Shown here: piece by piece, positions 23,758 through 31,971 of the stretch
How positions within the stretch are numbered: position 1 is the first letter of the stretch
How the letters are laid out: each line of letters starts with the position of its first letter
From: JAWLDA01 sp041686855
Lineage (GTDB): Bacteria > Bacillota > Limnochordia > DTU080 > RSA5
Direction: 5' to 3'
DNA length: 64,000 bases
NCBI GenBank assembly: GCA_041686855.1
Contig: JAWLDA010000001.1
Location: forward strand, 496,001-560,000
Translations under genes and position numbers: made by a program
The notes under the pieces: generated by a model
What the model was told of the DNA's origin: nothing
What the model saw: only the letters and a program-made list of their open reading frames with translations
Databases searched by the model: none

Positions 23758-24789
23758 CTAAGCGGGGTGGACAGGTGGAGCCTGTGCGGGTTGCACGTCT
23801 TGATACAGCCAGCACTTCACCTCTCGCCCGCTGTCTGCATTGAATGTGGGGGGCTCCTGGTCACACTTAGCGAAGCGTGCCGGACAGCGGTCGGCAAAGC
23901 GGCAGCCGCTCGGAGGATCGACGAGGCTCGGCGGCTGTCCCGGCACAAAGTCGAGGCGTTGGTTCCCTTTGAGCGCCGGCACGCTCGCCATCAGCCCTTT
24001 GGCATACGGATGTAACGGCTCGCGAAAGAACTCTTTCGCCTGAGAGAACTCCACAACCTGTCCGGCGTACATCACGGCCACTTGATCGGCAACTTCGCTC
24101 GAAGTGGCGATGTCGTGGGTGATCAAAATGAAGCCGGCGCCTATGTCGCGCTTGAGACGTTTAAAGAGGTTCATCATGTTTGCCTGCGTGAGGACGTCGA
24201 GCGCAGAGGTAGGCTCGTCGAGGATCACGAGGCGAGGCTGGGTGATGAGAGCCATCGCTGTTGCGACCCGCTGTCGCATACCTCCGCTCAACTCAAAGGG
24301 GTAACGGTTGAGGAAGTCTGTCGGTATTCCGACCAGTCGGAACGCCTCTTCCGCCTTTCCCAGCGCCTCTGCTTTACTCTTGGAGAGCTTGTGCACAATG
24401 AGTGGTTCGGCTACCTGTTCACCGACTCGTACGACCGGATTGAGCGAGTTCATTGCCGCTTGGGGGACGAATGAAGTTTTTACCCAGCGGATCTCTTGAC
24501 GGAAGCGTTCGTCGGAGTGCTCCATGATGTCCACGCCATCGAGGAGGACGCGCCCCGAGTAGGTGTTCACGTTGCGGGGGAGAAGGCGCAGAATTGCTCG
24601 CATGAGCGAGCTCTTGCCGCACCCCGACTCGCCGATGACGACGACGGTCTGGTTTTGGTCGAGAGAGAAGGTGACCCCATCGACGGCTTGGACGACGCCG
24701 CGGCCCGTACGAAAGTGGAGACGCAGGTCTTCGACGCTTAAGAGTGGGTTGGTGGAGAGATTCGGGGTGAATTCACCTGATTGGTCCAC
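23758..24789 (-). CDS. Peptide ABC transporter ATPase, OppD/DppD type
   Basis: A 343-residue ATPase subunit. Walker A GESGCGKSS, the Q-loop in TSFVPQAAMNSLNP, signature LSGGMRQR, Walker B LVILDEPTSALD and LITHDIATSSEVADQ are visible. The C-terminal tail again has a four-cysteine pattern (GCRFADRC, KCDQ, KCWL). GTG 24789 starts two bases after the OppC-type permease stop, with AAGGGGGCG as ribosome site. The AAMNSLNP motif is typical of the D subunit and the QDPYGAL motif of its partner is typical of the F subunit. Confidence 0.94.
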   Translation of the reverse strand: MDQSGEFTPNLSTNPLLSVEDLRLHFRTGRGVVQAVDGVTFSLDQNQTVVVIGESGCGKSSLMRAILRLLPRNVNTYSGRVLLDGVDIMEHSDERFRQEIRWVKTSFVPQAAMNSLNPVVRVGEQVAEPLIVHKLSKSKAEALGKAEEAFRLVGIPTDFLNRYPFELSGGMRQRVATAMALITQPRLVILDEPTSALDVLTQANMMNLFKRLKRDIGAGFILITHDIATSSEVADQVAVMYAGQVVEFSQAKEFFREPLHPYAKGLMASVPALKGNQRLDFVPGQPPSLVDPPSGCRFADRCPARFAKCDQEPPTFNADSGREVKCWLYQDVQPAQAPPVHPA

Positions 24790-24791
24790 AG

Positions 24792-26135
24792 TTATCGCCC
24801 CCTTAGCCTGGGATTAAAGATGCGGTCCAAAGCGAACCCAAGCATTGCAAAGCCAAGACCGGTAAACATCAAGAGTGCAGCGGGCTCCAACATCCAATAG
24901 TAATGACCGTTGTACAAGGCGCCGTTGGCCCGGGCATCGTCGAGCACCTTGCCCCACGTCGGCAGGACGGGATCTCCCAGCCCCAGCACCGAAAGCGTGG
25001 CCTCGAGAAAGACGTAGGCCGGGATGATGACGACGAACTGAGGCACGAGGATGGGAATCACCCGCGGAATCATGTAGCGGAAGACGATCCGTAGGTTGCC
25101 GGCTCCGTAGGCCCGAGCGGCCTCGATATAGGGCGACTCCCGTATCTGGAGAAAGAGGGCGCGGTACGTCTTCACACCGGCGCTGAAGATACCGAGGAGG
25201 ATGAGGACGCCGAGCATCATCCAAATGCTGCGCGAGTAAAAGGTCCCGACCATGATCAGGATGGGGAGAACGGGAAGAATCAAATTCACCTCGGTGATCC
25301 GCTGAATGAGTGCGTCTACCCATCCCCCGTACCAGGTGCCGATGGCGGCGACTATCAACGTCGTGATCGTCGAACCCACCGCAGCAAGGAGTCCAAAGGA
25401 GAGCGCGATCGGCGCCCCCCACAAGAGCGCGATCGTCAGGTCTCGTCGCCGGTGGTCCGTGCCGGCAAGTCCGTACACTTCCCCGTAGACGATCAGCCGG
25501 GCGTCCAGGTCGGCGGCGCTCTCAAAGAGGAGGCCCTCAATTAAGAGTTGATACGTACCGTGCGCCGGTTTGGGCTGCGTTGCTTCCGGATCGGCAAAGA
25601 GCGCGATGTGAGGGAGCTCTCCTCGGAGTTGCCGCTGCAAGCGCGCGTCTTGAGAGATGCGAAACATGTCTGTTCCTGAGCGCGGCGATCGTTCACCGAG
25701 AGAGATCGTGCGGCCGTCAGGCGTGACCCACGTGAGGGTGACGAAGGGGCGCTTCGACTCGTACTCCGATGAGAGGACGAGGCTAATCTCCTGGGGGAAC
25801 GTGTCGTAGCGAAAGTCGATCGGGAGCGTGATGATGGCCTCTTTAAAATCTTCCTCGTACACTTCGACGCGCTTCTCGCCGTCACCCCGCGCCGAATCCA
25901 GGAGAATGCTCTCTGAACGGTTGATCCCTGGAAGTACGTTGATCCACTGCGGAGCGGCGTTCCTAGGGGTGTGTACCCAAACGCCCTCGCCGCCTCGCCA
26001 CAGTTCGATGGCTTTGTGATAAGGGAGTGTGACCAAGGTGTAACCGGAGAGAGCCACCATGGCCAGGATAAAGATGAGCCCAGCAATGGCCGACGGGTAC
26101 TTGCGCAATTGGTTCCATGCGTTGTTTGGCGTCAC
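24792..26135 (-). CDS. Peptide ABC transporter permease, OppC type, with large insertion
   Basis: A 447-residue inner-membrane permease, much longer than the usual ~300. TM1 (about 17-36) is followed by an extracytoplasmic insertion of roughly 170 residues containing strand-rich sequence (ITLPIDFRYDTFPQEISLVL, TYQLLIEGLLFESAADLDAR). The remaining five helices and the EAA loop EAARAYGAGNLRIVFRYMIP then follow. The insertion resembles a binding or docking module facing the substrate-binding proteins. GTG 26135 overlaps the OppB-type stop (GTGA) and has AGGAG seven bases upstream. Confidence 0.9.
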   Translation of the reverse strand: MTPNNAWNQLRKYPSAIAGLIFILAMVALSGYTLVTLPYHKAIELWRGGEGVWVHTPRNAAPQWINVLPGINRSESILLDSARGDGEKRVEVYEEDFKEAIITLPIDFRYDTFPQEISLVLSSEYESKRPFVTLTWVTPDGRTISLGERSPRSGTDMFRISQDARLQRQLRGELPHIALFADPEATQPKPAHGTYQLLIEGLLFESAADLDARLIVYGEVYGLAGTDHRRRDLTIALLWGAPIALSFGLLAAVGSTITTLIVAAIGTWYGGWVDALIQRITEVNLILPVLPILIMVGTFYSRSIWMMLGVLILLGIFSAGVKTYRALFLQIRESPYIEAARAYGAGNLRIVFRYMIPRVIPILVPQFVVIIPAYVFLEATLSVLGLGDPVLPTWGKVLDDARANGALYNGHYYWMLEPAALLMFTGLGFAMLGFALDRIFNPRLRGR

Positions 26136-27262
26136 GATCCCACTCCTACTCGTACCCGCGGGTCAATGAAGGCGTACAAGACATCCAGGACAAAGACCGT
26201 GAGGGCTAGGAGATAAGCGTAGACAACGACCGAACCGACGATTACCGGGGTGTCGTAGAGACCGATCGCCTGAATGAGGACGCGCCCGAGTCCCGGCCAC
26301 GAGAAGACCGTCTCCAACACGATTGCGCCCGTCCACAGCGAGATGAGAGTGAGCGCAAAGCTGGTGACGATTGTCGGTAGCGTGGGGCGGAGCACATAAC
26401 CTAGCTCGACTTCCCTAGCCGTTAGCCCTTTGGCCGTCGCCATCTCGACGTAATCTTCGCTGGAATAGATGAGAAAGAAGCTGCGCCACGAGTAAACCGT
26501 CTGAAAGAGCGCGCCGAGCACGATCGCCGCCACCGGCAAGGTCATGTGCTTGAGGACGCTGAGCGCGTAGCCCACCGTCGTCTCGGGTGGCGGGGCCGCG
26601 ACCATGCCACCGAAGGGCATGACGCGAAAGATGGCGGAGAAGATCAAAATCAAGAAGAGACCGTAAAACCACGAGGGCGCGGCTGACGTCGGTGATAGCG
26701 CCACGATGATGCGGTCGAGAAGGCTTCCATAATTGCGTGAGAGATTCAACGCAATAAAGATGGCGACAAAGAATAACGCGATTTGGGCGGTAGCAAAGAG
26801 CAGCAGAGTCGGTACAAGGCGTTCGAGAAGGATGAGACGCACTTGGCGTGATCCGCTGTCGCTCGTCATGTTCTCGGCGCGCCCCAAGTCGAGAGTGAGC
26901 GCCTGGCCCAAGTACATAAAACTGCGCACGGCGAAGGGACGATGGAGCCCCAGGCGCTCCTCCTCCAAGCGAATCTGCTCGTTGATAAGCTGATTGCGCG
27001 CATCGACCGGCAACGACTGTAACTCTTGATCGATCAATACGAGGGAGCTTACAAACTCCCGGATCTGCCCGCGTCGTATTTCATCGACGTAACCGCCCAT
27101 GTTGGCGATAAGGATGGACAGATAGACGCCCACGACAATCGTGGCAAAGAGGCTGATGGCTCGTCCGACGGTGTAGCGACCGATACGTAGCATCGCATCG
27201 GCGTTCGCCCGAGAGCTTCGCGCGTGGGGAGGGGGGCTCACTCGAGCGCTTGGGGTGCCCAA
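26132..27262 (-). CDS. Peptide ABC transporter permease, OppB type
   Basis: A 376-residue permease with six predicted helices. TM1 is at about residues 30-55; an extracytoplasmic stretch including ARNQLINEQIRLEEERLGLH follows. The EAA loop reads EDYVEMATAKGLTAREVELG. The C-terminus has the family's SLWTGAIVLETVFSWPGLGRVL region. A TTG at 27262 is chosen because GGAGG lies seven bases upstream; the ATG at 27280 has no ribosome site, and its own codons contain that GGAGG. It is the first permease after the 822-residue binding protein. Confidence 0.92.
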   Translation of the reverse strand: MGTPSARVSPPPHARSSRANADAMLRIGRYTVGRAISLFATIVVGVYLSILIANMGGYVDEIRRGQIREFVSSLVLIDQELQSLPVDARNQLINEQIRLEEERLGLHRPFAVRSFMYLGQALTLDLGRAENMTSDSGSRQVRLILLERLVPTLLLFATAQIALFFVAIFIALNLSRNYGSLLDRIIVALSPTSAAPSWFYGLFLILIFSAIFRVMPFGGMVAAPPPETTVGYALSVLKHMTLPVAAIVLGALFQTVYSWRSFFLIYSSEDYVEMATAKGLTAREVELGYVLRPTLPTIVTSFALTLISLWTGAIVLETVFSWPGLGRVLIQAIGLYDTPVIVGSVVVYAYLLALTVFVLDVLYAFIDPRVRVGVGS

Positions 27263-27358
27263 GGATCTACCTCCATTCATTCGAATTTGTTGCCTTATAT
27301 TAGCTAGGACTCGCGTGCGGTGTGGCGCAAGATTCTCGGAGCACGACCTAGGCGTAGT

Positions 27359-27396
27359 GACACCGGGAGAGCCACCTACGCTGGTCTCCCGGTGTC
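27359..27396. terminator. Perfect 12-bp hairpin after the large binding-protein gene
   Basis: GACACCGGGAGA (27359-27370) and TCTCCCGGTGTC (27385-27396) enclose a 14-base loop, 50 bases beyond the binding-protein stop on the minus strand. There is no T run, so it may attenuate rather than end transcription and thereby set the binding-protein to permease ratio. Confidence 0.6.
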
Positions 27397-27447
27397 AGGC
27401 AATCGAGACACGTATTAGTGCGACCATGAACTGCGTCCGCCACGTAC

Positions 27448-29916
27448 CTACGGAGTTGTGACGAACTGGAACGTGTCGAAGGTTGGAATGCTGACCACCC
27501 GTGGTACCACAATCACTTCTAATCGGTTCGAACCGGTCGGTAGGCTCTGGGTCTGTTCGGCGCTGAGCTCGAGCCTCCAACTCCCTTCCGATACGGGTTC
27601 AGCGTTGCCCGAAAGGGCGAGGGCACCGTTGGCGTCAAAGACAAGGTACGTCACCGTCTCAATGTCTTGTGTCGGGTACGCTTCGTCGTCGAAGTCGATC
27701 GTCACATCAAACGAGGCGCTTTGCCCGCTGCGGACTCGGCGGGAACCGTCCAGCGCCACCTCGGCAATCCTCGGTTCCTGAAAGCGCGCCCACTTGTCGG
27801 ATGGGTCCCCGTATGCCTCGAATCGTTTGAGGTGCGCAATGCTTTCGACCGGAAAGGCTCGTTCGAGCATGAGGGGACCGGAGCCGACCCAGAAGTGGCC
27901 GCGTTTGGCATACCAGGCGCTCAGATTTTGCCACCGATCAGCAATCTCGAGGGCGGTGGCGTACTGACGCAAAGTCGCCGCGTACGGCACGTAACTCTCC
28001 GCTTTTGCCTCTTCGAGGTGGCGGCTGAGGATGCCGAGGCTTGGTCCTCCGATGAAACTCATCCATTCGACGCCCAACTTACCAGCCTTGGCGGAGGAGA
28101 AAGCGGCCTCGCCGGCGGCCTCTGCTTTAAGCCCCAAAGCGAGCGTGTGCCATGGACCGGGTCCATTGGTGTAGGTGGGGAACCAGCTCTCCGCATTCAT
28201 CTCGGCGTCCAGTGCGTACTGGTCGCTATAGGTCTCGATAATCAGCGGCTGCGTCGAGAGAATGCGCACGCCCTTGAAGCTTCGCATAAAGCTCTCCAAT
28301 ACCGAGGCTTTCGTCTCGTCGAAGTAGGCGCTCGCCTCTTTCGCACCGTCGAACGTAAGGATCATGCCCATCACAAAGTCGGCTACCGACAGCGGGCTAC
28401 CGTCGTGCCACGTGTGTTCGTAGAGGTCGTTTGGATAGTAGACGACGCTCTTGCGCAGCGCACTGCGCGCCTGGGGGTAGAGCTCCTCGGCTTTTATGAA
28501 GCGCTGAGCCTCCGGGTCCCAGTCAATCCAGGCGTCCCCGGGGACTTGAATCTCGTCGACGAAGTTGAGGTCGACCCAATCGAGGCTCTGGCCGACCGGG
28601 AGGCCCTCTTTGAGAAAGACTTCGGCACGCTCGACACGCTGAGGGAGCGGCAGTCCGGTGAAGGGGTCAGGGATCACACCGGCGTCGATCGTCGCTCGAA
28701 TCAGCATTTGATCGTACACCCAGTTGCTCCCGTCAAGCGGATTCCACGGCTCAGGAAGGATGCTGGGGACGGCGACGTTGAGAGTGCCGCCGATCTCATC
28801 GCCCCGACGGATCGTGTGTGCCCAAAGCAATGTCCCGGAGACGCCGCCGGCCAGGTCGGCAGCGACGCTAAGCTCCGCCGTGCGCGGGATCACGCCAAAG
28901 CGGTCGGCGATGTAAATGCGGACAGAATCTTGCATGGAGGCTTCGAGGGCTTGGGCGTAGAGTTCCTTGCGCTCCTCGAGGGACTGGAAGTCGTTGCGAT
29001 TGAGCCGGTCCGCGAGCTCATCGAACTCGGGGGTCGGGCTGTAAAATTGCCACAAGGGAAACGCCAGTCCCCGCGGGGTGTAGAAGTATTCAAAGCTCCC
29101 ACCCTCGTCACGATTGATGGCTGTTGTAATCCAGCCTCCCGTATAAATGTGGAATTCGCCGGCGTTGGGGTCGCCTTGAATCCAAACTGCGGACGCGGCG
29201 GCAGCCGTCTTGTACTGGCGATCGACAGCAAAGCCGATATCTTCGAATAGGGTCGCAACGTAATCGCCGATCTCCCGTCGCTCGTCTTCGCTGCGTATGA
29301 CGAAGATCAGCGTGACGGGCTCACCTTTATAGTGCCACGTGCCGTTGACGCGCTCTGCGCCGAGCTTCTCCATCTCGGAAGAGATGACCGCTTCGGCTTT
29401 GGCGGGATCGGGCGCGTATGTCAGCTCCAGAGCGCGCGCGACGTCGACTAACCGTGCGTAGTCAGGAAAGGCCGTATGGATCGGGAAGTACCGCGGTACG
29501 GCCATGCCACCGTAGATCTCGTCCGCAATGTACTCGCGATCGATCAACCAGTTGACGGCCTCTCTGATCCGTGGAACGGCAAACGGGTTAAGCTTGCCGG
29601 ACCCGGGAAAGACGGGGCCGGCGGTGTTGAATGTCAACTCCGTGTAGGAGCCGAATGCTTGCTCGTAGCCGAGTGCGTCACTCGATAGGATGCGCTGGTA
29701 GATCTCTGGATCCGAGACCGTGAATGAGTACAAGTCGATCTCTCCCGCTTCGAGGCGGGAGAGCGCCGCTGCTGCCGACGGCTCCTCGCTGAGGACCACC
29801 TCGTCCACCCACGCGCCGGTACGCTCCTGTGCCCAGCCGACAACGCTCCAACCCAAAAGGAACGCCAAAATCAGCGTGAGTCCCACCCAACTCTGCATAC
29901 GTTTCGAGCACACCAT
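27448..29916 (-). CDS. Large ABC solute-binding protein, apparently domain-permuted
   Basis: An 822-residue exported protein (signal peptide LTLILAFLLGWSVVGWAQ). It uses family 5 binding-protein motifs in reversed order. Residues ~45-400 carry motifs that normally come late (RLEAGEIDLYSFTVSD, YTELTFNTAGP, RIREAVNWLIDREYIADEIYG). From ~395 come motifs that normally open the protein (GGTLNVAVPSILPEPWNPLD, WHDGSPLSVADFVMGMI, VGSGPLMLERAFP). The last ~105 residues resemble an Ig-like beta domain. This reads as a circular permutation. It heads the transporter operon, upstream of the OppB-type permease. ATG 29916 has GAGGGGTGG upstream. Confidence 0.82.
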   Translation of the reverse strand: MVCSKRMQSWVGLTLILAFLLGWSVVGWAQERTGAWVDEVVLSEEPSAAAALSRLEAGEIDLYSFTVSDPEIYQRILSSDALGYEQAFGSYTELTFNTAGPVFPGSGKLNPFAVPRIREAVNWLIDREYIADEIYGGMAVPRYFPIHTAFPDYARLVDVARALELTYAPDPAKAEAVISSEMEKLGAERVNGTWHYKGEPVTLIFVIRSEDERREIGDYVATLFEDIGFAVDRQYKTAAAASAVWIQGDPNAGEFHIYTGGWITTAINRDEGGSFEYFYTPRGLAFPLWQFYSPTPEFDELADRLNRNDFQSLEERKELYAQALEASMQDSVRIYIADRFGVIPRTAELSVAADLAGGVSGTLLWAHTIRRGDEIGGTLNVAVPSILPEPWNPLDGSNWVYDQMLIRATIDAGVIPDPFTGLPLPQRVERAEVFLKEGLPVGQSLDWVDLNFVDEIQVPGDAWIDWDPEAQRFIKAEELYPQARSALRKSVVYYPNDLYEHTWHDGSPLSVADFVMGMILTFDGAKEASAYFDETKASVLESFMRSFKGVRILSTQPLIIETYSDQYALDAEMNAESWFPTYTNGPGPWHTLALGLKAEAAGEAAFSSAKAGKLGVEWMSFIGGPSLGILSRHLEEAKAESYVPYAATLRQYATALEIADRWQNLSAWYAKRGHFWVGSGPLMLERAFPVESIAHLKRFEAYGDPSDKWARFQEPRIAEVALDGSRRVRSGQSASFDVTIDFDDEAYPTQDIETVTYLVFDANGALALSGNAEPVSEGSWRLELSAEQTQSLPTGSNRLEVIVVPRVVSIPTFDTFQFVTTP

Positions 29917-30025
29917 AACCGACCACCCCTCGGAGAAATATTCATAAATAGTCCTTTGGTTATTGCCCTTGGTTCGACGCGGAGAAATTTACTCCTTTTG
30001 TAAGGGGTGGGAGGGAGTGGATTAC

Positions 30026-30157
30026 ATGGGTTTTGTCGAAAGGGATTCTGAAAAGATCGCTGAACAAGTGGGGCATATCAACGTAATTTTAGGATTAGTT
30101 CACAAGAGTTTTTGGAGACAGCGACGGGTTAGAAAGTTGGTAGTCGGTATCTCATGA
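30026..30157 (+). CDS. Putative 43-residue leader or small protein
   Basis: ATG 30026 is preceded by GGGTGGGAGGGAG at ideal spacing (eight bases). The frame runs 43 codons to a TGA that overlaps the ATG of the next ABC gene (ATGA). The product starts MGFVERDSEKIAEQVGHIN and ends with a basic stretch, FWRQRRVRKLVVGIS. It is AT-richer than its neighbours. It could be a real small protein or a coupling leader for the export operon; homologues would decide. Confidence 0.42.
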   Translation: MGFVERDSEKIAEQVGHINVILGLVHKSFWRQRRVRKLVVGIS

Positions 30158-30906
30158 AAAGCGCTCAAACATCGTCCGCGCAAAAGGTCCGCGGCAAACC
30201 TGGCGAGAGGCTCATACAAATCGAAGATGTCCATCGGGTCTACCGTCTCGGCGGCAGTGAAGTGCATGCGCTCAAGGGCATCGACCTCGACATTTATACG
30301 GGCCAACTCCTAACCTTAAAGGGGCGGTCCGGTTCCGGAAAGACGACGTTGCTCAACTTGGTAGGCGGGCTCGACCATCCCACTCAAGGGCGCATCCTCT
30401 ACCAAGGCCGCAACCTTAAAGACTTTAACCAAAAGGCATTGACCCTTTGGCGGCGGCGGGAGGTCGGTTTCATCTTTCAGGCCTTTGCGCTGATGCCGGC
30501 GCTAACCGCTTTGGAGAATGTCGAACTGCCCTTGCGTATCGCCGGATCATCGGCGCGCGCAGCACGAGAGCGGGCTCGGGAGTGTCTTGAGTTGGTCGGG
30601 CTGGGTAAGCGTGGCGACCATCGGAGCTTTGAGCTGAGCGGCGGAGAGCAACAGCGAGTGGGCATTGCTCGGGCTCTCGCGGCAAAACCCCGGCTGATCA
30701 TCGCCGACGAACCCACTGGCGAGTTGGATCAAGCGACCGCCATTCAGATCATGACACTCTTCCATTCGATTATCGAATCGGAGGAGATTGCCATTTGCAT
30801 GACGACTCACGACCCGGTCGCCAGCAGCTTTGCCGACATTATTTACTTGCTCGAAGACGGCCAGATCACGCCCCAAGCGGCTGAAGAGGGAGCGAACTCG
30901 GATTGA
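30154..30906 (+). CDS. MacB/LolD-type ABC ATPase
   Basis: A 250-residue ATPase of the export-type (MacB/LolD/FtsE-like) family. Walker A GRSGSGKTT, the Q-loop VGFIFQAFALMPALTALEN, signature LSGGEQQR, Walker B LIIADEPTGELD and the histidine in MTTHDPVAS are present. It opens a plus-strand unit with a membrane-fusion lipoprotein, a large FtsX-fold permease and a second ATPase. The start overlaps the preceding 43-codon frame by four bases. Substrate unknown; lipoproteins, peptides or antibiotics are usual for the family. Confidence 0.93.
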   Translation: MKSAQTSSAQKVRGKPGERLIQIEDVHRVYRLGGSEVHALKGIDLDIYTGQLLTLKGRSGSGKTTLLNLVGGLDHPTQGRILYQGRNLKDFNQKALTLWRRREVGFIFQAFALMPALTALENVELPLRIAGSSARAARERARECLELVGLGKRGDHRSFELSGGEQQRVGIARALAAKPRLIIADEPTGELDQATAIQIMTLFHSIIESEEIAICMTTHDPVASSFADIIYLLEDGQITPQAAEEGANSD

Positions 30907-31913
30907 TGACTCTCTTAAACATGTTGAGACCGACGATGTTGGTGTTGCTCATCGCACTCGTGACTGCGGGATGCAGCCTGTTGCCCCAGGAGCGGGCGGA
31001 TGTGATACCTACATTAATTGAGCCGCCGCCGTCTCGGGCTGTCACGTACGACGTGCAGCGAGGACGGATCGTGGAAGAGTTGCGCGGTCTGGCCCGCGTC
31101 GCGCCCACACTCGAGACCAATCTTTATTTCAAGCAAAACGGACGTTTGGCACTCCTCGACGTTGAGCCCGGTGATGACGTGAGGGAGGGCGAGTTGCTTG
31201 CACAGCTGGAGACCGGTACTCTCGAGCACCAGCTCGAGTTGGCGCGGATCGACCTCGAAGCGTCCGAACTGCGCCTAGCAGCTGTGCGCACCGGAGGGAC
31301 GCCGGTCGACATACGCCTTCAGGAGCTGACGGTAGCCAAAAATCGTCTCGAGGTTGAGAATTTCGAGAATCGTATCGAACTAGCCTCGATTCGGGCTCCG
31401 CACGACGGAGTCGTGCAGAGCGTGCGCGTTCAGGTTGGGCAATTGGTGCAGGAGTACAACACGGTGATGATCGTGGCCGATCCCCGATCGCGCGAGCTGC
31501 AGGTTGAGATTCGGCGCAATGAGGATATCAACAAGATTTCCCGGGGCCAGAAAGCGCTGGTGGAAGTGAGCCGCGACGATTGGCGGCCAGCGACGGTCTC
31601 CCAGATCACCGAGCGCGAGACCGGCTCTTCAATCTCTCTAACTTACATCGTCCATTTGGAGCTCGAGGAGGAGAGCGACGCTGCCGAGTTGCGACTCGGC
31701 GACCTCGCTTCGGTGCGCCTCGTCGTTCAAGAGAAGGAGAACGCACTGATCATCCCAAGAGCCGCTCTCCGGGAGTTTATGGGTCGCCGGTACGTACGAC
31801 TCTTGGACGGGGAAGCGCGGCGTGAGGTCGACGTAGAAGTAGGCATCACTACGCCTACTGAGGTCGAGATTTTAAAAGGCCTCACGGAAGGCGACGTCGT
31901 CGTCGGGCAGTAG
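30906..31913 (+). CDS. Membrane fusion lipoprotein (HlyD/MacA-like)
   Basis: A 335-residue periplasmic-adaptor-type protein. A lipobox (LIALVTAGCS) near residue 22 makes it a lipoprotein. A barrel-sandwich segment (NGRLALLDVEPGDDVREGEL) is followed by a short helical hairpin, then IRAPHDGVVQSVRVQVGQLV closing the lipoyl-like domain, and a beta-barrel part ending in the NALIIPRAALRE motif. ATG 30906 forms a TGATG overlap with the ATPase stop; a TTG at 30903 is possible. The adaptor links the MacB-type permease to an outer component or the wall. Confidence 0.9.
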   Translation: MTLLNMLRPTMLVLLIALVTAGCSLLPQERADVIPTLIEPPPSRAVTYDVQRGRIVEELRGLARVAPTLETNLYFKQNGRLALLDVEPGDDVREGELLAQLETGTLEHQLELARIDLEASELRLAAVRTGGTPVDIRLQELTVAKNRLEVENFENRIELASIRAPHDGVVQSVRVQVGQLVQEYNTVMIVADPRSRELQVEIRRNEDINKISRGQKALVEVSRDDWRPATVSQITERETGSSISLTYIVHLELEEESDAAELRLGDLASVRLVVQEKENALIIPRAALREFMGRRYVRLLDGEARREVDVEVGITTPTEVEILKGLTEGDVVVGQ

Positions 31914-31971
31914 TCAATCGTAGGTCGGCGTCGCAAAGGGCGGAACTTGTAAAGGCGGGAGTCTTTCAGGC

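Noticed and set aside
27524..27533. GGTTCGAACC, resembling a tRNA T-arm
   Set aside because: It lies inside the binding-protein coding sequence and no cloverleaf can be built around it. No tRNA, rRNA or other named RNA was found in the window.
27667..29250. 527-residue open frame opposite the large binding protein
   Set aside because: Antisense shadow of a GC-rich gene with strong protein motifs.
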